A DNA stretch of 64,000 bases from CAVQOB01 sp963714325 (GTDB taxonomy: Bacteria > Pseudomonadota > Alphaproteobacteria > Rhizobiales > Hyphomicrobiaceae), in NCBI GenBank assembly GCA_963714325.1, contig CAVQOB010000035.1, positions 310,001-374,000 on the forward strand, written 5' to 3'. Positions 58,133 through 64,000 of this stretch are shown here, piece by piece. The position numbers and the translations under genes are program-made. Below the pieces are notes generated by a model that did not search any database, had not been told where the DNA came from, and was given only the letters and a program-made list of their open reading frames with translations. How positions within the stretch are numbered: the first letter of the stretch is position 1; every line of letters begins with the position of its first letter.

Positions 58133-59545
58133 ATGCCATCGGTCGCCGCTCACAACGCCCTCGACTGTGCTTTGGACGCTCGGCGGCGGGCATCAGACAG
58201 CACTCGACACAAGCGCAACTGACCGGTGCCGATCCTGTCCTGCCCTCATCGTTCGCCGTCGGCACTCTCGCGCAGGCGACGATCGCCGCCGCCGGACTTG
58301 CTGCCGGCGAACTCTGGCATCTCAAAACCGGCCGCCGGCAGACCGTCTCAGTCGACATGCGCCACGCAGCGATCGAATTTCGCAGTGAACGCTATATCAA
58401 GGTCGCGACCGAACCGCCCCATCTCTGGGACAAGATCGCTGGACTTTATCGCACCGGCGACGATCGCTGGGTCCGCATCCACACCAACTTTGCCCATCAT
58501 CGCGACGGCATCCTCGCCCTGCTCGACGCACAATACGACCGCGACGCCGTGCAGCGCAGCTCTGCTCAAGTGGAACGGCGCCGAATTCGAGGCGGCCGCT
58601 GCCGCGCGCAATCTCGTCGCCACCCTCACCCGCAGTCCCGAACAATGGGCCGCCCATCCTCAGGGCCAAGCCATCGCTGCGCTTGCCGATTTTCGAAATC
58701 ATCCGCATCGGCGATGCCGCTCCCGAAGCCCTTGCCCGCCGGCGCCCGCCCGCTCTCCGGCGTTCGCGTCCTCGATCTCACGCGCATCATCGCCGGTCCC
58801 GTTGGCGCGCGCACGCTGGCAGCACATGGTGCCGACGTCCTCACCGTCACCAGTCCCAACCTGCCGTCGATCCCGAGTCTCGTCATCGACACCGGTCGCG
58901 GCAAACTTTCTGCCGTCGCTCGACCTCAATACAACCGAAGCCCGCGAAACGATTGACCGCCCTCGTTCGCGACGCCGACGTCTTCATCCAGGGCTATCGC
59001 CCCGGCGGCCTTGCCGCACGCGGCTTCTCGCCCGAGCAACTGGCAGCACCTGCGCCCCGGCATCGTCGCGGTCTCGCTCTCCGCTTATGGTCATGCTGGG
59101 CCTTGGGACAGCCGGCGCGGCTTCGACAGCCTGACGCAGAACGCCAACGGCATCAATGTCGCCGAAGCCGCCGCCGCCGGCCAGGCCAGACCGAAGGAAC
59201 TCCCCGCGCAAGCGCTCGACCACGGCGCCGGATATCTGATCGCGGCTCGGCGCGATGCTGGCCCTCCATCGCCGCGCGACCGTTGGCGGCTCATGGCATG
59301 TCCGCGTCTCGCTTGCCCAGGTCGGCGAGTGGTTGAAACGGCTGCCGCGCAATCCAGGGGGCCTGCTCAGCACCGGATCCCCAGCCGGCTGATATCGCCG
59401 ATCTGCTGGAGACCAGCGAATCAGGGTTCGGCGCCATGACGGCAGTTCGCCACGCAGCACAACTCGCCGAAACGCCAGCGCTATTGGTCGCGACCATCCG
59501 TGCCGCTCGGCAAGCACGCCGCGGCATGGCCGCGCACGCGGCTGA
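58133..59545 (+). pseudogene. CaiB/BaiF-type CoA-transferase, about twelve +1 frameshifts
   Basis: Class III CoA-transferase, about 466 residues when read through. Order: MPSVAAHNALDCALDA start, then PVLPSSFAVGTLAQATIAAA, VSVDMRHAAIEFRSERYIKV, RVLDLTRIIAGPVGARTLAA, HGADVLTV, VRDADVFIQGYRPGGLAARG (catalytic region), VSLSAYGHAGPW and RGFDSLTQNANG. The last part is SWHVRVSLAQVGEWLKRL with TAVRHAAQLAETP. Each frame change is +1, near 58180, 58213, 58556, 58684, 58726, 58916, 58950, 59040, 59248, 59387, 59478 and 59532; the last brings the frame back to a TGA at 59543. No nonsense codon interrupts the repaired reading. ATG 58133 has GAGGA upstream. It cannot make protein as given. Confidence 0.82.
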
Positions 59546-59623
59546 CTGGCAGCCATCTCCGCGACTGGCGCAATCTCCGTGAGAGCGGTACACGGTGCGC
59601 ACGTCGCACTAGAGGATTCGCCC

Positions 59624-60897
59624 ATGCCGACCAAACCGACACTCGCCCAGCCCTTTCCCTATTCCCTCGCCAAGGATCAGATCAAGATCCTGCTGCTGGA
59701 GAGCATCTCTGAGACAGCGGTCGATGTGCTGAAAGCCGCCGGATACAACAACGTCACGCGACTGACCAAAGCGCTCGACACCAAGGAGCTGAAAGACGCG
59801 CTGCCCGGCGTGCGCATTCTCGGCATTCGCTCGCGCACCGAACTGACCGCCGATGCCATCGACGGTGTCCGTTCGCTGATCGCGGTCGGATGCTTTTCCG
59901 TCGGCACCAATCAGGTCGACCTCGCCGCCTGTCAGACGATGGGCATCCCCGTGTTCAACGCGCCGTTCTCGAACACGCGCTCGGTCGCCGAGTTGACGAT
60001 CGCTGAAATCGTCATGCTGTTCCGCCGCGTGCTGCCTAAATCGGCGGCAGCCCACACAGGCGGCTGGGATAAATCCGCCAACGGCTCGCGCGAGGTGCGC
60101 GGCAAGACGCTCGGCATCGTCGGCTACGGCAACATCGGCTCGCAGCTCTCGACGCTCGCCGAAGCGATGGGCATGCGCGTCATCTATCACGATCACACCG
60201 ATAAGCTCAGCCACGGCAACGTCGAGCCAACAGCGAAGTCTCGACGAGTTGCTCGCCAAATCCGACGTCGTTTCGCTGCACGTGCCCGAAACCGACGCGA
60301 CGCAAGGCATGATCGGCGCAGCGCGAGCTCAACCTGATGCGGCCGGGCAGCTTCCTGATCAACAACGCACGCGGCACCGTCGTCGACCTCCCGGCACTCG
60401 CGGCGGCGCTCAAATCAAAACATCTGGCTGGCGCGGCGATCGACGTCTTCCCGGTCGAGCCCGGCTCCAACGCCGAGCGCTTCGTCAGTCCGCTGCAAGG
60501 CCTCGACAACGTCATCCTGACGCCTCACGTCGGCGGCTCGACGGAGGAAGCGCAGGAGCGCATCGGCGCCGAAGTGGCACGCAAGTTCGTCGACTATTCC
60601 GATATCGGCTCGACTTCCGGCGCGGTCAACTTCCCCCAGGTTCTGCTGACACCGCGCCACGCCGGCACCCGTTTCATCCAGGTTCAGCGCAACATGCCCG
60701 GCGAACTCGGCCGCCTCAACGAGGTCTTCGCGCGCCACAAGGTCAACATAGCCGCCCAGCACTATCAGACCGCCGGCGACATCGGTTACGTCGTGCTCGA
60801 CGCCGACGGACGCATCGAAGATGCTGAGACCATCGTCAAGCAGATCCGCGATCTCCCCGGGACCATCCGCTCGCGCATGATCTATCGCCGGGCTTAG
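59624..60897 (+). pseudogene. serA: D-3-phosphoglycerate dehydrogenase SerA, two +1 frameshifts
   Basis: First enzyme of serine synthesis, 423 residues if repaired. Frame one holds the substrate-domain start KDQIKILLLESISETAVDVL and the NAD site KTLGIVGYGNIGSQLSTLAE. Frame two holds DELLAKSDVVSLHVPET. Frame three holds MRPGSFLINNARGTVVDLPA, the catalytic His in ILTPHVGGSTEEAQERIG and the C-terminal ACT domain (FIQVQRNMPGELGRLNEV, NIAAQHYQTAGDIGYVVLD). Shifts lie near 60238 and 60323, both +1; the second is one extra base in GCAGCG-C-GAGCTC. AGAGGA precedes ATG 59624. As an essential-type enzyme it is more likely intact in the cell. Confidence 0.9.
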
Positions 60898-61053
60898 GCC
60901 GGCTTAGGGACGAGTTCTTGGCCGTCATACCGCCGAGCGAAATCAAATACCTATCATCCGCATTCGCTCGGCGAGGCCGCGACCGCGGCCCGGCGCAAGC
61001 GCCGCATCGCGAAAGTGCAGACCACTTCAGGTCGGAACTTTCGCACGTGGGTA

Positions 61054-61722
61054 TCAGTCCGCCTTACGCGGCCGTTTGATCTTGCGGGGGGCCAGGAGGT
61101 CGTCGCCGCTATCGAGCTTGCGCGACAGGAAAATAGCTGCATCAAGTTTCATGAAGTTGCGTTTGCGGTAAAAATGCAGCGCCTCTTCGTTGTTCTCAGC
61201 GACCTCCAGCACGATATGCGTGCAACCGCGCCGGCGCGCCGCATGCTCGATCTGCTCGAACATAAACGAGCCGATACCGATGCCATGGTAGTCCGGATGG
61301 ACGGCGATCTCCTCGACGAACAGCGGCCGCATGCCGCGATTGTCGAAGTAGCGATGGTTCATCCAGCTGTCGGAACCGGAGATCTCATAAGCGAACTCGG
61401 CGTAGCCAACGAGGTCGAACTTCGCACCGCGTTTAACTTCAAACAAGAGTTGCTCGATGCCGTCTTCCTCGTAGATCTCAAGAAAATGCTTCTTGTGGCG
61501 CGGGCGCTGGAACTCAACGGTCTCACGATTGACGTCGCGGAACACCAGTTTCAGGAACTGCCAGATGCGGTTGAGATCACGCCGATGCACGCGACGCACG
61601 CGGAGTTCGAGGTCAGCGCCCGTCCCGGCCGGATCGGCCGTAGCAGCCAGTTGCCTCGCCTTTTTGCTCTCACCCTCACTCATACGGCGACCAGAATCCC
61701 GGTTGTCATGACCTTCACGCAT
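61054..61722 (-). CDS. GNAT-family N-acetyltransferase
   Basis: A protein of up to 222 residues with a GNAT core in the second half. FVEEIAVHPDYHGIGIGSFM is motif A with the acetyl-CoA Gln/Gly pattern (YHGIGIG), and NNEEALHFYRKRNFMKLDA is motif B. Before it lies LELRVRRVHRRDLNRIWQFL and a central VEFQRPRHKKHFLEIYE. The C-terminal tail is basic. Two ATGs are plausible (61722, 61683). The substrate is unknown. Confidence 0.85.
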   Translation of the reverse strand: MREGHDNRDSGRRMSEGESKKARQLAATADPAGTGADLELRVRRVHRRDLNRIWQFLKLVFRDVNRETVEFQRPRHKKHFLEIYEEDGIEQLLFEVKRGAKFDLVGYAEFAYEISGSDSWMNHRYFDNRGMRPLFVEEIAVHPDYHGIGIGSFMFEQIEHAARRRGCTHIVLEVAENNEEALHFYRKRNFMKLDAAIFLSRKLDSGDDLLAPRKIKRPRKAD

Positions 61723-61819
61723 TACTGATTGACGTCAGTGACAGACCTTGGCACGGTCCGCCTAGTGTACTGACGGCAACCGCGCCACGTTTCCGATTGT
61801 ACTACACTATGAGGTCCCC

Positions 61820-62902
61820 TTGCCAAGGCTGCCCAATCCCGTCGATTTCTGGCGCGGGTTCGCCTTGGTTACAATTTTTATCAATCACATCCCCGGCATC
61901 TATTTCGAGAACTTGACCTATCGCAACGTCGCGCTTTCGGACTCGGCTGAACTGTTCGTGTTTCTCGCCGGTTGGTCGCTGGGCTTCGTTGTTGGGCCGA
62001 CGCACCGACCAACCCCCACCGCCCAAGTGGTCCTGCGGTTGGGCGGGCGCGCCTTCACGCTCTACGCAGCACATATGCTGATCGTCATGCTCGCCATTGC
62101 GATGCTGGCATGGTCAGCGCGCATTCTCGACAATCCGTTGCTGCTCGAGTGGCACAACGCGGCCGCCGTCTTCTTCGATCCACCCAACACCCACCTTGGT
62201 CTCGTCGTCCTCAGCCATCAATTGGGTTATTTCGACATCCTCCCACTCTACATCGTGTTGCTGCTCGCGGCGCCGCTGATGGCGTTCATCCACCGCGCCT
62301 CGCCGCATGGCCTGTTAACCGCATCACTGGCGATCTATCTGATCGCGATCATCTTCAAAATCAGCGTGCCGACCTGGCCGACCGAGGGGCAATGGTTCTT
62401 CAATCCCCTGTGCTGGCAGCTGGTCATGGTCCTGGGTTTCCTGCTGTCGCGGGACGATGGCCTGGGCGGGTGGGCGCGCGCCAATATCACCCTGCTCCGG
62501 CGCTTGGCATGGCCCGTCGTGATCGTCAGCGCGCTGGCCGTCTGGTTCGGCAATGGCTGGATCGACCCGACACGCGTACCCGAGCCGAAACTGCTGTTCA
62601 TCAATGGCAAGACCTTCGCCACACCAATCAGGCTCCTGCATCTCCTGGCGCTGGTTGCCGCATTCTCCGTGGTTTATCCGGCAATTGCCCGGACTGTCCC
62701 AAGTGTCGTTAATTTTTCGGCGCGGCTAGGTCGCAATTCGCTGCAGGTGTTTTGCGCGGGTTCGCTGCTGAGCCTAGCCTGCCAGATCATCCGTTTCTAC
62801 TTCAGGGGTGGCATGTTCCTTGATACGGTGCTGGTTTGCACTGGTGTTGCCCTATTGGGCGCTATCGCATGGGTGTCAGAGTGGCGAGACCGACTAGACT
62901 AA
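61820..62902 (+). CDS. OpgC-type membrane acyltransferase
   Basis: 360 residues with about ten helices, matching the OpgC family (succinylation of osmoregulated glucans in Rhodobacter and Brucella). Typical text: NPVDFWRGFALVTIFINHIPG at the start, SDSAELFVFLAGWSLGFVVG, a long second part with HQLGYFDILPLYIVLLLAAP, then FFNPLCWQLVMVLGFLL. The start is TTG 61820 with GAGG upstream; no better start lies near. It overlaps the SGNH hydrolase gene by 34 bases. Confidence 0.88.
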   Translation: MPRLPNPVDFWRGFALVTIFINHIPGIYFENLTYRNVALSDSAELFVFLAGWSLGFVVGPTHRPTPTAQVVLRLGGRAFTLYAAHMLIVMLAIAMLAWSARILDNPLLLEWHNAAAVFFDPPNTHLGLVVLSHQLGYFDILPLYIVLLLAAPLMAFIHRASPHGLLTASLAIYLIAIIFKISVPTWPTEGQWFFNPLCWQLVMVLGFLLSRDDGLGGWARANITLLRRLAWPVVIVSALAVWFGNGWIDPTRVPEPKLLFINGKTFATPIRLLHLLALVAAFSVVYPAIARTVPSVVNFSARLGRNSLQVFCAGSLLSLACQIIRFYFRGGMFLDTVLVCTGVALLGAIAWVSEWRDRLD

Positions 62903-63672
62903 CGCCTGGGCGCCGAGGCTTCGCGGCGCTCGCTGGCAGCATTGCTGTTCTGGTGGTGGGATCGGTGTGTGCTCAGGAACGGCCGGTACTTGCCCCGGTC
63001 CCAAAGGACTGCCTCGCGCCCGGCGCCACCATCGTCACCAATCAACCGCTGCCCAACGTCCTGAATGTTCTCAAGCGTCGCAAGGCCATTACCATCCTGA
63101 CCATTGGTGGCTCATCGATCGGACAGCGCGACTCCACGCCCGGCGGCTACCATGCCCTGATCGAAAACTTCCTCGAGCACACCTTCAAGGGACTGAACGT
63201 GACGATCGTCAACCGCGGGATATCCGGCGAGCTCACGCGGGACGCCACCGAACGCATCAAGATCGAGGTTGCGCTGACTGCGCCGGATCTGATCCTGTGG
63301 CAGCTCGGCACTGCCGATGCCATGGCACAGGTTCCGGTCCCGCAATTCAAGATGGTCGTCGCTGATACGATCCAGTGGCTCAAGGCGCGCAATGTCGATA
63401 CCGCACTGATTGGTTTGCGCTATACGCGCAATGCAGCCAGCGACACCCACTATCAAGCCATCCGAACGGCCATCCGCGACGTCGCGCAGGAGCAGGGCGT
63501 CATTCGCATCGGTCGCTATGAGGCCGTCGAGACAATCGAAAAAATTCGCCAGCAGCACGGTGATCCCGTCAACGAAAGCGAATTGAGCGAGGCCAGCTAC
63601 ACCTGCATGGCAGAATATCTCGCACGCGCGATCGCGACGAATTTATTTGCGAGGGAACCGCAGAAGCCGTGA
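62869..63672 (+). CDS. Exported SGNH/GDSL-family hydrolase
   Basis: 267 residues: a signal-like start (FAALAGSIAVLVVGSVCAQ) and an SGNH hydrolase fold. TILTIGGSSIGQRD is block I with the nucleophile Ser region, IVNRGISGELTRDATERI is block II, and LILWQLGTADAMAQVPV is block III with a Gly and Thr in place of the usual Asn. The protein ends before a final His near residue 225. ATG 62869 overlaps the OpgC end, so the pair is co-transcribed; it may deacylate a surface sugar or glucan. Confidence 0.8.
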   Translation: MGVRVARPTRLTPGRRGFAALAGSIAVLVVGSVCAQERPVLAPVPKDCLAPGATIVTNQPLPNVLNVLKRRKAITILTIGGSSIGQRDSTPGGYHALIENFLEHTFKGLNVTIVNRGISGELTRDATERIKIEVALTAPDLILWQLGTADAMAQVPVPQFKMVVADTIQWLKARNVDTALIGLRYTRNAASDTHYQAIRTAIRDVAQEQGVIRIGRYEAVETIEKIRQQHGDPVNESELSEASYTCMAEYLARAIATNLFAREPQKP

Positions 63673-64000
63673 GACCTGCCGGGCAGTGGGCGACACGCCG
63701 GTCGATGCCAACGCTGCTGCTGTAACCGGACCGCCGCCGACGGCACGACATGCATGGCGACTGCAGCGTCAATACCGGCGCGGTCAGTTCGAGGCCAGCG
63801 CCAACGGCGCCCACGTCCTCTGAGGCATCATCGGCTCACGCACACTCAACGGCTGCGAACAATCTGCTTATGCAGGCCGGCGTTGCTCGAACTCGTCGAA
63901 AACTATGCATTGCAAAATGCAATTTAAAGTATGTCAGTTCAAAATACTTGTTCCCGCAATCGCAACGTGTTAACGATAAAAAAAAGCCGTTACTCTCATA
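63673..64000. other. Terminal intergenic region with a short palindrome
   Basis: No gene is supported here. The last 100 bases turn AT-rich and contain a perfect palindrome ATTGCA-AAA-TGCAAT at 63909-63923, like a regulator site for a gene beyond the window edge. Confidence 0.4.

Overview
The window looks like chromosomal DNA of a GC-rich alphaproteobacterium, probably in or near the Hyphomicrobiales (Rhizobiales). The grounds are high GC with strong C/G bias at third codon positions, many periplasmic-receptor transport systems (TRAP, TAXI, TctABC, peptide ABC), a DsrE/TAXI periplasmic cluster, and a URC1/URC4-type uracil catabolism pair. The taxon is inferred from gene content; no rRNA or tRNA gene was seen. 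About 50 genes are supported. None is a recognisable DNA-binding regulator, so control probably comes from elsewhere. Layout, 1-31.6 kb: The window opens with the 3' part of an EamA exporter, followed by ssb. An IlvD/Edd-type dehydratase and a complete TRAP transporter (DctP-DctQ-DctM, translationally coupled) come next. A degradative group of RidA, a CodA-like amidohydrolase and a GlcD-like FAD oxidoreductase follows. Then come a DUF2244 protein, endonuclease III, an unrecognised gene, a class V aminotransferase, an SDR and a GH114-like secreted protein. ruvB stands without ruvA. A tight cluster of an alpha/beta hydrolase, a peptide-type ABC transporter with both ATPases fused, and gamma-glutamyltransferase lies between ruvB and a second, broken copy of the ruvB 5' end. 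A GlcG/HbpS-like protein, queF, a DUF1835 protein, a decayed EthD gene and thrS complete this part. 31.9-39.5 kb is a surface-glycan locus: a large polytopic membrane protein, a split transketolase pair, an NDP-sugar epimerase fused to a GT2 glycosyltransferase, a zinc-ribbon methyltransferase and GtrA. 39.7-45.3 kb holds the most unusual content. Two copies of a two-gene exported module (orphan TAXI-type receptor plus a proline-linker/Sel1-like protein) flank an exported DsrE-family protein, and no TRAP permease lies nearby. 45.3-51.8 kb carries URC4 and URC1 homologues, LemA and a TctC-TctB-TctA system with a strong hairpin between tctC and tctB. 52-61 kb contains katG (with a Fur-family-type palindrome upstream), aqpZ, an alpha/beta hydrolase, a DEAD-box helicase, a CaiB-type CoA-transferase and serA. 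Five of these six reading frames are broken by single-base frameshifts, all but one of +1 sign, with about twelve in the CoA-transferase alone. Apart from the shifts the protein sequences look unspoiled. This means either local base-calling or assembly error or very recent decay, and it should be settled before any of these genes is called lost. The window ends with a GNAT acetyltransferase, an OpgC-type membrane protein and an SGNH hydrolase.
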